DNA from: Arcticibacter tournemirensis
GTDB lineage: Bacteria > Bacteroidota > Bacteroidia > Sphingobacteriales > Sphingobacteriaceae
Direction of reading: 5' to 3'
DNA length: 64,000 nt
Assembly: GCF_006716645.1 (NCBI RefSeq)
Contig: NZ_VFPL01000002.1
Coordinates: 124,001 to 188,000, forward strand
The number at the start of each line of letters is the position of its first letter. Position 1 is the first letter of the stretch. The notes beneath the pieces were generated by a model. The model did not search any database, had not been told where the DNA came from, and was given only the letters and a program-made list of their open reading frames with translations. This document shows, piece after piece, positions 34,708 to 43,174 of the stretch. Both the position numbers and the translations under genes were made by a program.

Positions 34708-35858
34708 ATGCATTGGCAACGAAGTAATTGAGGAAATGGAATGTAAGCCCGCCCGCTTCTTTATCAAACGGTATATCCGCTATAAATATGCCCTAAAGAA
34801 GGGTGAAGGAAAGGACCGGAGAGCTTCCTGAAAGAGTAATCGATAAAGGTATTCCGGGTTCCGGACTCCTGACATCCATTTTAACCGATATGTACATGGA
34901 CCACCCTCCCGCTATACCGCCAAAAGCAGCGCTTTGCAAGGGAAGAGATACAGATAGCCTCCTCCACTGTTGATGGTTGGACAAAGGAGGCGCTGATCCG
35001 ACTGGAACTTTTATATGAGCAGCTGGTCTTTGACGTCAGGCAGCAGGGAAACCTGCAGTGTGATGAGACCCCCATAAAAGTGTTAAAAAGCGAGAAAAAA
35101 GGTAGCTGCTATCAGGGCTGGTACTCGGTATACCATTCCCCTTTGGATGGAACCGTTCTTTTTGACTATAGTCCTACCCGCGGATCTGCCGTGCCATTAC
35201 CCATGCTGGAAAACTTCAAAGGTTACCTGCAAAGTGACGGCTATGTGGTGTACCAAATGTATGGTGCCCGCAAAGGGGTAACCATATTGCCTGCTGGGCT
35301 CATACCAGGCGCGAATTTGAACAAGCCCTGAGCAATGATCAGCCAAGGGAAACAATGGCACTTACCCTGAGCCAGAAACTATATGCCGTAGAGCGTAAGG
35401 CCAGAGAGGAGAACCTTAGCCCGGTAGCTATTAAAGATCTACGGCTGAAGGAAAGCCTTCCCCTGATCAATGAAATAGGTAGATGGATATTCCATGAAAT
35501 CAAATCGACACTGCCCAAGAGCCATATTGGAAAGGCTATGGCCTACGCAATGGGACGGTGGGATGCCCTTAGTGCCTACTTGTATGATGGTTACCTTCAA
35601 ATTGATAATAACCAGTGCGAAAATGTGCTCAGGCCGATCCCCCTGGGTCGCAAAAACTACTTGTTCGCCGGATCTCATGAGGCGGCAAAAAGAGCTGCCA
35701 TGATATATTCATTCTTCGCCATCTGCAAGAAGCACCATGTAAATCCTTACAAACGGTTGAAAAACGCCTTGGAGAATATTATGAGCATAAACCAAAAAAA
35801 ACTGAAGGATCTTTATCCGCAGAACTTCGCAAAAATATCCCTAGAGCCAAATATGTAG
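34708..35858 (+). pseudogene. IS66 family transposase, fragmented
   Basis: The pieces lie in three frames. IGNEVIEEMECKPARFF matches the region after the IS66 zinc finger. The segment with DETPIKVL and LQSDGYVVY carries catalytic Asp residues. The last piece (35355-35858) holds DNNQCENVLRPIPLGRKNYL with the catalytic Glu, plus the FAGSHEAAKRAAMIYS segment. Frameshifts and stops between these parts and a missing N-terminal third leave it inactive. No terminal inverted repeats were found. Confidence 0.85.
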
Positions 35859-35898
35859 TTCATAGGCGCATACGTTACAAAAGCATGCTGACCTCGAC

Positions 35899-36117
35899 TT
35901 GGTGAATATTGAACGTGCGATTATCCATAGTTTTGAAATAAAGTTAAGTTCAATGGCCGTTGGAAACGCCGACATTAACAGTTATAAAGGCGCCGTCGCT
36001 AAAATGTGTCGGGGCGCTGGTTTTGAGTTCTTAGATGATAACAAATTTACGCGATCTCAGTTAAGGGCCTTGGATCTCTCAAGGCAGAGAGCAATTTCTA
36101 AATTCAAATTTATTTAA
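35899..36117 (+). pseudogene. orphan C-terminal gene fragment
   Basis: A frame open from about 35866 to the stop at 36117 reads VNIERAIIHSFEIKLSSMAV and ends in a basic tail (ALDLSRQRAISKFKFI). There is no good start, and the left side abuts the IS66 remnant, so it is probably the tail of a gene cut by the insertion. Family not recognised. Confidence 0.4.
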
Positions 36118-36372
36118 GAGAGAGATAAATACAGCATACCCTGAGGAAAAGATACGCCTAAATAGAGTTATAAGCCCCGGCTATCCCCATTCCTTTTATA
36201 GCCTGCTTGAATGGCCTAAATCCCTTTAATCGCATTTTAACCAGGTGTTTTAATCTACGCTGAATTAACTTATTAAGTTGTATTTCGTACATTTACGTGT
36301 TTATATATGGGCGGCTAAAGGAGCAATCTTTGATCAATTCGACAGTATCCGCTATATTATTAAAATAAATGC

Positions 36373-38499
36373 ATGGAAAGCAAAAGAATTGTAAGACATA
36401 TAGATAGGCTATTGCTTGACCCTAACAACTATAGGTTCATCGATAGGCCAGAATATAAGGTGGTCCCGGATAACGAGTTAGCCGATACGCGAGTACAAAT
36501 GCGTACCCTAAATTTTCTACTCGGTAAAAATAACGACAATATTAGCGATTTGTTAAGCAGCTTCAAGACAAACGGATTCTTGGACATTGATCAAATACAG
36601 GTAAAGCCAGTTGGAGATAATTTTTTAGTTCTGGAAGGTAATAGACGTACTGCTACCCTAAAATATTTATACGAAGAATTTAAAAAGGGCAACGATGTTG
36701 GTAAGCTAACCGAAAGCGATTTTAAAAGTGTTAATGTTGTCAATATCGAAAACGAAGATCCAGTCCAGCACCTCGTGACAATGGGCTTGCACCATATTAG
36801 TGGCAAGAAACGGTGGAGCGCAGTAAACGAAGCACAACTTATTGACGATCTCTTACATAAATACAATAGGTCGGAAAACGATATTTGTGAATCGTTGGGT
36901 ATAAAAAAGTATACGCTGAGGCGCAGCATGCGGTCTCTGGGCTTGATTCAGCAATACAAGCAAAGCGATTACGGCGATCAGTTTCAATCTGATATGTATT
37001 CGATTTTTGAAGCTGTAGTTGGCAATTCAACTATGAAGCGGTGGATCGATTGGGACGACAGCCGATACATCGCCGTTAACAGTCGAAACATAGATCGTTT
37101 CTTCTCCTGGATTTCTGAAACTGAAGATAGTGATTGGAATGATGAAGGCCGAGAGCGCCCTATGACAAGGGAGCCAATAATAACACAATATAGGCAAGTT
37201 AAAGAGGTTGCAACATTCGTATTTGATGAAAAAGCACTTTCAAGAATGGAAGAAAGCCGAAGTATCAACGAAGGGTACATTTTTAGCGATTCGGTTGGTG
37301 AAGTCAAGTTGAGAAATTCTATTGATAATCTAAAAAGCTTTGCCCAAGTTGCTTATAATTTTAAAGATCTAATAAACGAGACGGACATTGAGGAATTAGA
37401 TAGAGTACGCACAAAAATTGCGGACCTTTTGCCGGCCAGCCGAGACATGATCAGCCTAAATGAAAGGCGTGCCCCAATCTATTTCAGTGAAATATTTGAG
37501 CATTTTACTAAAATTCATTTGGGTGTTTACAGGAGATTACGGGATATTACAATTACAAATGTAAAACGGGTTAACATTTTTGCGGGTGGAAATAATAAGG
37601 GAAAAACATCTGTCCTTGAGGCAATTTATTTATTGTCACAGCTAAATGATATTGTTTCACTTTTGGAGTTGGAAAGATTTAGAGGTAAATTTCTATCTAG
37701 TTTTCATAGCAAATGGATCGAAAAAAACTTTGTTAGCGATATAGACATAGGTGGAATATTTAATTCAATCAATACCAGTCTTCATGTTAGGAAAGAAGCT
37801 ACAGACGAAAATATTGAACGTACTGGTTATTTAAATACGTTAGTTTCCGAGGTAGAAGTTGATGGAGAAAACCTTTCAAGTTATATTCACCTCTTTTCGA
37901 ATAAGGAGCCACAGTTACACTACAGTCGCACCAATACTCTTTGTACCGCAGCGTTTACAAGTCCTTATCGCTATAATGAATCGCTCTTGCATGCAGCGCA
38001 CAAAACGGCAGTTGATAATAAGTACTTCGAAGATGTAATAGCATTCATTAACGAATATCTAGACCCAGATATTGAAAAGATTGATTTAGTCAACGATGAT
38101 GGGGAAAACAGATTTCGTGTATCATCCAAAAGACTTGATAAAGCAGCGGATTTAACAACCTACGGTGAGGGGCTCCAACGAATTTTCGAGATTGCACTGT
38201 TATTAGGTTATTGCCGTAACGGAATACTTTGTGTTGATGAACTAGATTCAGCATTACACAAAAGTCTTCTTGTGAGTTTCACAGAATTTCTTCAACGCAC
38301 CGCCGCTGAATTTAACGTCCAGGTATTTATTTCAACTCATAGCAAAGAATGTATTGACGCATTTGTGGAGAATAGCTATCCTGATGATGATTTAACTGCC
38401 TATTCTCTAACTGAAGAAGACGGTAGAATAGTTTGCCGTTTTCTTGCAGGTACAAAATTAAAACAACTGGTGGAATCAATTAATCTCGATATCAGATAA
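36373..38499 (+). CDS. ParB-like domain + HTH + ABC/AAA ATPase fusion protein
   Basis: This is a 708-residue protein. Residues about 10-130 are ParB/sulfiredoxin-like, with FKTNGFLDIDQIQVKPVGDN then FLVLEGNRRTATLKYL. A helix-turn-helix-like stretch (ICESLGIKKYTLRRSMRSLG, about 175-195) follows. Residues about 380-700 are an OLD/RecF-like ATPase: Walker A GGNNKGKTS, signature-like TYGEGLQRIFE, Walker B ILCVDELDSALH and a THSKE switch His. The stop overlaps the ATG of a TOPRIM gene by one base. ATPase plus TOPRIM pairs are seen in PARIS (AriA/AriB) and, fused, in OLD and Gabija GajA nucleases; the ParB-like and HTH part is unusual. A role in antiphage defence is inference. Confidence 0.8.
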   Translation: MESKRIVRHIDRLLLDPNNYRFIDRPEYKVVPDNELADTRVQMRTLNFLLGKNNDNISDLLSSFKTNGFLDIDQIQVKPVGDNFLVLEGNRRTATLKYLYEEFKKGNDVGKLTESDFKSVNVVNIENEDPVQHLVTMGLHHISGKKRWSAVNEAQLIDDLLHKYNRSENDICESLGIKKYTLRRSMRSLGLIQQYKQSDYGDQFQSDMYSIFEAVVGNSTMKRWIDWDDSRYIAVNSRNIDRFFSWISETEDSDWNDEGRERPMTREPIITQYRQVKEVATFVFDEKALSRMEESRSINEGYIFSDSVGEVKLRNSIDNLKSFAQVAYNFKDLINETDIEELDRVRTKIADLLPASRDMISLNERRAPIYFSEIFEHFTKIHLGVYRRLRDITITNVKRVNIFAGGNNKGKTSVLEAIYLLSQLNDIVSLLELERFRGKFLSSFHSKWIEKNFVSDIDIGGIFNSINTSLHVRKEATDENIERTGYLNTLVSEVEVDGENLSSYIHLFSNKEPQLHYSRTNTLCTAAFTSPYRYNESLLHAAHKTAVDNKYFEDVIAFINEYLDPDIEKIDLVNDDGENRFRVSSKRLDKAADLTTYGEGLQRIFEIALLLGYCRNGILCVDELDSALHKSLLVSFTEFLQRTAAEFNVQVFISTHSKECIDAFVENSYPDDDLTAYSLTEEDGRIVCRFLAGTKLKQLVESINLDIR

Positions 38500-39401
38500 T
38501 GGCAAAGCAAATTATTACAGTGCTTTGCGAGGGACCCCATGATGTTGCATTTATTTGTCGCATCCTGAAATCCATAGGATATAAAAGCAACGAAAGCATT
38601 AAGATCGGAGAATATCCAAAGCCGTTTGATGCGTTATTAACTCGGGAAGCTACAAAAACAGATGTTGAACAACTTAACTTAACTGAATTGAGGCGAAATT
38701 TATTGCCCTCAAACGTATTACTTCGAGGTGAAACTCATGTGTTTTTATATTCCCTGGGTGGTGATGGAAAAGTACAAATCAGGCAACGTATTTTAACTGA
38801 GCTTAGAAGTCTTGTTGTTGAAGATGGTGAAATAATTGCCGATCGAAATAATGATGCGGTTTTGTCATTAGTCTATTTATTTGATGCCGATCAGCTAGGT
38901 GTTGCCGGCCGGTTAGCCCAAATTAATAACGAAATAAAATCGGCGCTACCATCTGAAGTTACCACCGATCTATTTGCAAATAATGGGACTCATGCGAAAG
39001 TTTCAAAAATGAAACTAGGCGCCTTCATCTTTACTGACGATGGAAATATAACCGGAAAATTGGAAGATATTTTAGTCCCTTTAATGAAGATTGACAACGA
39101 GCCGTCATTCGATGCTGCCGCTGCTTATCTCGTACAACATCATGATGATGCGCGGCTATATCCGTTAAAGTTGACTATAGAGGGAACTGCAATTACTGAA
39201 GCTCGGAGCGTACGGCAAGGAGACAAAGAGAAATTTGATCAAAAGAAATCTTTAATTGGGACAGTTGGGCAATTACAGCGATCTGGTAAATCAAATGTGG
39301 TTTGTATTAGTGATAGTGATTACTTATCCCTTGAGAAGTTAGCAAACAACCATAAATGTGTTGAAATAGCTTCTTTTTTCGAAAGTTTTACGAATGTTTA
39401 A
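38499..39401 (+). CDS. TOPRIM-domain protein (DUF3226/DUF4435-like)
   Basis: This is a 300-residue protein. VLCEGPHDVAFICRILKSIG gives the TOPRIM acidic Glu near residue 10. VYLFDADQLGVAGRL holds the DxD pair (about 128-130), and GAFIFTDDGNITGKLEDILV is the downstream element usual in DUF3226-like proteins. VVCISDSDYLS near the C-terminus is another acidic strand. TOPRIM nucleases use these carboxylates to bind Mg2+. With the ATPase encoded immediately upstream (one-base overlap), it likely forms the effector of a two-component system. Confidence 0.8.
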   Translation: MAKQIITVLCEGPHDVAFICRILKSIGYKSNESIKIGEYPKPFDALLTREATKTDVEQLNLTELRRNLLPSNVLLRGETHVFLYSLGGDGKVQIRQRILTELRSLVVEDGEIIADRNNDAVLSLVYLFDADQLGVAGRLAQINNEIKSALPSEVTTDLFANNGTHAKVSKMKLGAFIFTDDGNITGKLEDILVPLMKIDNEPSFDAAAAYLVQHHDDARLYPLKLTIEGTAITEARSVRQGDKEKFDQKKSLIGTVGQLQRSGKSNVVCISDSDYLSLEKLANNHKCVEIASFFESFTNV

Positions 39402-39751
39402 TGCCTGATCATAAATTCCTTTGTAGGAATTACCTAACGCATGTATAAGTATTATCTGATAGATGGAATAAATTAACTTCATAGTAACGTGTAGACGGAT
39501 ATTGTTCATTTAACTTCATCAGGCGTTTTTTTGGTGCGTATATCTGTGCAACACACCAGATACGTTATAGATATTGTGAACACCACGCTGAGTTGTTCTT
39601 CTCACAGCACGAGTTACTGAAAAATAGTGATCTGAGATAAAGGCTCGAAGGCCCCCAGCACACGATCTAAATCGATTCAATACAAGACAGCAATGGAGCT
39701 ACCGCCCTACGCGGCTTCCCTGAGTTAGTATCGCCCGGTACTCATTACATA
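39402..39751. other. intergenic/degenerate region
   Basis: An AATTCC/GGAATT inverted repeat lies just past the TOPRIM stop. GCCTGAT near 39403 and ATCAGGC (39518-39524), the latter followed by a T tract, could form the ends of a terminator or short RNA. The right part is probably debris of the WYL gene. No intact gene was seen. Confidence 0.4.
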
Positions 39752-40111
39752 TTGGCGGCATCCTTTAACTACAATGGCGGTTTGGTATACTACCTAGGTT
39801 TGCAGTCATCTACAATAGCTATTTTATTTTGTATTTTACGGCAAACATCATCCGCTTTGATCTTTAGCTTCAACGCCACACCGGATTTCGACTTCATGAC
39901 TTACTTTGCTCGGCACATCGGCGCAACAGTAGAGAATGACCTGCTCAAGATTTTTCGTATAAGGGTCATTCTTAATTTTGAACTGGAGCGGGAGCTTTTA
40001 GGCTTTGGTTCCAGGATGAGAGTATTGGGACCGAGAATATTAGTCAAACAGATCAAGAAACACCTGTATGAAACGTTAGAGAGTTATAAGGTGCCAGAGA
40101 AAGAATCTTAG
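39752..40111 (+). pseudogene. WYL-domain regulator, C-terminal fragment
   Basis: The last 75 residues (DFDFMTYFARHIGATVENDLLKI and then ELLGFGSRMRVLGPRILVKQ) match the C-terminal extension of WYL-domain transcription regulators. The N-terminal HTH and the WYL motif itself are missing, and the preceding sequence is scrambled. WYL regulators often control defence islands, so this may be a decayed local regulator. Confidence 0.55.
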
Positions 40112-40363
40112 GGTATTTTGGCTGAGTAAATAATGAGTGGATGATTTTTTTCTTTAATGCTTCTTCCATCTTACTACTCCATAAGAAACCTATTGTATGG
40201 TACTTTTATTCATCTTGTCAATATGATTTTATATCTCTATTTTTGACAAGCAGCGACAGCAAATAAAAGCTAAATAGATGCGTCAATAGTTCGTTCAGAA
40301 GTTTTTCAAAAAATGCCCTAATTCACACCCTCATTCCTGAGTCAAGAAGAACGGCATTGTAAA

Positions 40364-41926
40364 TCAATAATTTAGAGCGTTGTGGATGCATCCTGCCATC
40401 CCGACTTTACAGGACAAGTCAAATTTATTTTTGGCTTGTCCTTTTTTATTTCCGCCTAAATTGCTGTCTATCATATAAATAAATTTGACAGCTTCATTTA
40501 CCCTGCCAGTTCGAAGTGAACTATTTTCAAAATGCAATTTTTCAGGGAACATCGAACTAATGACTTCCCGTTTCTTTTCTATATCTTCGGTCTCATAGAT
40601 ATAATCCAGCTTTAAAAGAATGTCAATGCCTCTATCAAGCAGGTCTTTAATGTTTTTATCATTATGGGAAAGCCCGCTTAGCTTGGCTTCCAGTTTTTCT
40701 ACCTTGCCACTATAATCAGATTTCATTTCCCTGAAATCTTCCGGCTCTATCTGCTTTGACGATAACAGGTCACGGATATAGGATAGCTTATCTTCCAGTT
40801 CCTTAATCTGCTTCAACAATTGCTTTCTATCATCCAGCAAATGGGCGGTCTGGCTGTGCCAGGCTTCCTGCAATACAATTTTATACAGCTCAGCCATTTC
40901 AGGACGAGGTATATACTTTTTCAGTTCATAAACAAATTGCTGGTTGATTGCATCAGCCCTGTGCCTGAATTTACAGCCTGCAAAGCAATGGTAATAGGAA
41001 TAGTGCTTGGTATGGCCTTTTGATGCGCTCCCGGTCAATATTTTGCCGCAGGTAGGACAAATCAGAAAGCCCCTTAATGGCAGGGTTGAGTTGGAGACTA
41101 CTTTTAGCCTGTATTGGTTCCGCTTTCTGCCATCCAGCACGTCCTGTACCTGATAAAATAAATCTTCCTGTATCAACGGCTCATGCAAGCCTTTGACAAA
41201 TCGGCTTTCATCATCCTTGTATTTTGGAATAAATATCTTCCCGCAATAAACGGGATTACGGATAGCAAACCAGAAAAGGCTCTTGGTGCCTGTAAATCCC
41301 TTCTCCCTTGCCATTTTAAAGACCTGCTCGGTATTATATACCCCTTTGGCTATTTCTTCAAATGACCAGCGTAAAATGCCTGCCTGCGGTTCATTAATGG
41401 CAATGTACTTTCTTCCGGCTTCATCGGTCTTGTTGATATAGCCGACAGGAGCTAAACCCATATAACGGCCTTCTTTTCTTGCCCGCCTCATTCCATGAAT
41501 GACATTTAATGCCCGCCTGTCATTTTCTACTTCGGGAGCAGCTAAATAGAATGCCAGCATCATCTTGTTTTCAGGAATAGATAAGTCCAATGGCTGTTCG
41601 ATTGCCTGCGGCTCTACGCCTAATTTTCGCAGGGTGTTTATCATTTGGTAAGCATCCCCGGCGTTACGGCTAAACCTGTCCCATTTAAGGAACAAGACTA
41701 CATCGGCTTTTCCTTTGTGCTTTTTAAGTTCCAACAAATATGCCTTCCATTCAGGACGTGCAAAGGTCTTTGCCGAATGGTCTTCAAACATCACCCTACG
41801 GATAGCGATGTTGTTAATGTCGCAATACTTGCGCAGCAGTTCTTCCTGACTGCGCTGCGAGTAGCCTTTATCGGCCTGTTCATCTGTACTTACCCGTATG
41901 TACAAATCAGCTACTTTCATACTCAC
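40364..41926 (-). CDS. large serine recombinase
   Basis: This is a 520-residue protein: a resolvase domain (YIRVSTDEQADKGYSQRSQEE with catalytic Ser near residue 13, and FLKWDRFSRNAGDA), a recombinase DNA-binding domain, and a zinc ribbon (LICPTCGKILTG...YYHCFAGC). A Lys/Glu-rich coiled coil (about 370-450) follows. Large serine recombinases integrate and excise phages and conjugative elements. The final 13 residues (VGMAGCIHNALNY) are encoded across and beyond the att-like repeat at 40390-40405, so this C-terminus depends on what lies next to the element. Confidence 0.92.
   Translation of the reverse strand: MSMKVADLYIRVSTDEQADKGYSQRSQEELLRKYCDINNIAIRRVMFEDHSAKTFARPEWKAYLLELKKHKGKADVVLFLKWDRFSRNAGDAYQMINTLRKLGVEPQAIEQPLDLSIPENKMMLAFYLAAPEVENDRRALNVIHGMRRARKEGRYMGLAPVGYINKTDEAGRKYIAINEPQAGILRWSFEEIAKGVYNTEQVFKMAREKGFTGTKSLFWFAIRNPVYCGKIFIPKYKDDESRFVKGLHEPLIQEDLFYQVQDVLDGRKRNQYRLKVVSNSTLPLRGFLICPTCGKILTGSASKGHTKHYSYYHCFAGCKFRHRADAINQQFVYELKKYIPRPEMAELYKIVLQEAWHSQTAHLLDDRKQLLKQIKELEDKLSYIRDLLSSKQIEPEDFREMKSDYSGKVEKLEAKLSGLSHNDKNIKDLLDRGIDILLKLDYIYETEDIEKKREVISSMFPEKLHFENSSLRTGRVNEAVKFIYMIDSNLGGNKKGQAKNKFDLSCKVGMAGCIHNALNY
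40390..40405 (+). repeat. attR-like direct repeat of the tRNA-Pro 3' end
   Basis: ATCCTGCCATCCCGAC here differs from the tRNA copy (28450-28465) only at position 10 (T for C). It lies inside the 3' end of the serine recombinase gene. Confidence 0.65.
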
Positions 41927-41969
41927 CTTAAATTAAATTCAACAATCACTTTGCCTATGGGATATAACC

Positions 41970-42113
41970 CTAATGCTTTCTCAGATATTGTGCGATCAGG
42001 ATGTTCGCCAATAAATGCAGGAACTCAAGAATAACTACAGCCTGTTCTAAAGATACCTCAATTCCTTTTTTGCGCAGCAGTTCTACCGCCTGCTCTGGTT
42101 TTAATTTTTCCAT
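41970..42113 (-). CDS. 47-residue helical protein upstream of the serine recombinase
   Basis: The ORF starts MEKLKPEQAVELLRKKGIEV and ends ILIAQYLRKH. It is predicted all-helical with a hydrophobic C-terminal half (VVILEFLHLLANILIAQYL). It lies 43 bases upstream of the recombinase start on the same strand. Similar short proteins are often found next to Bacteroidota recombinases, from memory. A recombination directionality factor or accessory role is possible but unproven. Confidence 0.55.
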   Translation of the reverse strand: MEKLKPEQAVELLRKKGIEVSLEQAVVILEFLHLLANILIAQYLRKH

Positions 42114-42226
42114 TGCACCTCTTCATTAAATCATTCACACAAAACCTTCGTGCAGAAGGACACCTTTCAAAAAGCTAAGATAGTAAATTGTTTTGATAGT
42201 TTTTGTTTTACCAAAACTTTTTTTAT

Positions 42227-42234
42227 TATCTTTG
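42227..42234 (+). promoter_or_regulatory. -7 box TATCTTTG upstream of the 235-residue gene
   Basis: This is an exact TAnnTTTG match. AGTTTT (42199-42204) and AAAACT (42213-42218) just upstream form an inverted repeat in the -33 area that could be an operator. Confidence 0.45.
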
Positions 42235-42355
42235 TCAGGAGATTGAGATAATATATAAATACAGCTATCTCATTTGATTAGATTTGGCGCAGTTTGACCA
42301 TCGACAAAACTTACATAGTGGTATAAGCAAGCGAAAAACAAGCAAACAAGGGCAA

Positions 42356-43072
42356 ATGAGCAAAGTGTATAAAGTTAGTTACAAAACCTACCTTAATGAC
42401 CGGCTAAAGCAGGTATATCTGCATGGCCAGTTAACCTATCCTTTATATGTTCAGGTGACTTTTGAGCGCAAGACCATCTTTTTCAAAAGCTACTATTTTG
42501 AGCTTTTTTCAAAGCCCAGGTATTTCCTGTCTGCTGCCGGATTGAGCCGTGGCCCCTCTATTGAGGAAATAACAGCTAAAGAAAACGAGGTCATTGATTT
42601 TATCATTAACAAACATCCGGACGATTTTTCGTTAGACCTGTTCAAACAGGAGTACGCCTTTTATAGCAGGGATCTGTGTGATATTACGGAAGAAGGCTTC
42701 ATTGACTATATGTACACCTTCTTTCAGGATAAGGGTATGCCAGCCTTTGCCGTAACCATCCGGGAAGGCAGCAGGTACCGCATTGCCTATGATGTTGTAC
42801 GGGATATGAAAAGAGCGTTTACTAAACCCCTATATGAGGAACTGGCTGAAAATTCGCTGTATTATGCACCGCCATATCTACCTCTATATGGTTTTATGCA
42901 GCAGACAAAAAAATGGCCTATGCTCAGCCTTACGGTTATGGAATGGGAGACTGGCGATACGCAAGCTGCTTTTACAGAGTGCCTGCAAAAATATTATCCA
43001 AAAAATGATGCTGGTGAAATAAGGAAACAGGTTGATAAGTGGTTAAAGCATTTCGAAAAAGATAAATATTAA
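42356..43072 (+). CDS. uncharacterised recombinase-linked protein
   Basis: This is about 238 residues from the ATG at 42356 (MSKVYKVSYKTYLNDRLKQV). An upstream alternative start at 42284 adds a basic, low-information leader and lies closer to the promoter. The N-terminal half is beta-rich (TYPLYVQVTFERKTIFFKSY) and resembles the arm-binding start of Bacteroidota integrases. No catalytic integrase residues follow. The rest is helical and acidic. It stands divergent from the serine recombinase. Function unknown. Confidence 0.6.
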   Translation: MSKVYKVSYKTYLNDRLKQVYLHGQLTYPLYVQVTFERKTIFFKSYYFELFSKPRYFLSAAGLSRGPSIEEITAKENEVIDFIINKHPDDFSLDLFKQEYAFYSRDLCDITEEGFIDYMYTFFQDKGMPAFAVTIREGSRYRIAYDVVRDMKRAFTKPLYEELAENSLYYAPPYLPLYGFMQQTKKWPMLSLTVMEWETGDTQAAFTECLQKYYPKNDAGEIRKQVDKWLKHFEKDKY

Positions 43073-43167
43073 GAACTACTCTATCGCCGGAACTGGATGG
43101 TCAATTTCAGTGGAATCCAACTATGCTTTGTTTTATTCTTGCATAGTCAAGAACAAAACAATTTAAT

Positions 43168-43174
43168 ACTAAGG
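43168..43174 (+). repeat. left target-site duplication of the IS481 copy (ACTAAGG)
   Basis: ACTAAGG here and at 44433-44439 flank the IS; the next base (T) also matches. It is the expected footprint of transposition. Confidence 0.75.

Larger units (their letters stand above)
28450..40405 (+). mobile_element. integrative mobilizable element of about 12 kb at tRNA-Pro
   Basis: The element is bounded by 16-base direct repeats at the tRNA 3' end and at 40390. It has an integrase at the tRNA end, a MobC-like protein, a relaxase, a candidate oriT, and cargo of stress and defence genes. No conjugation (Tra) genes are present, so transfer would need a helper. IS66 debris and a WYL fragment show decay on its right side. 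Confidence 0.65.

Noticed and set aside
40388-40410. second tRNA gene at the att-like repeat
   Set aside because: Only the T-arm/acceptor 16 bases match; there is no D arm or anticodon arm. It is an attachment remnant.
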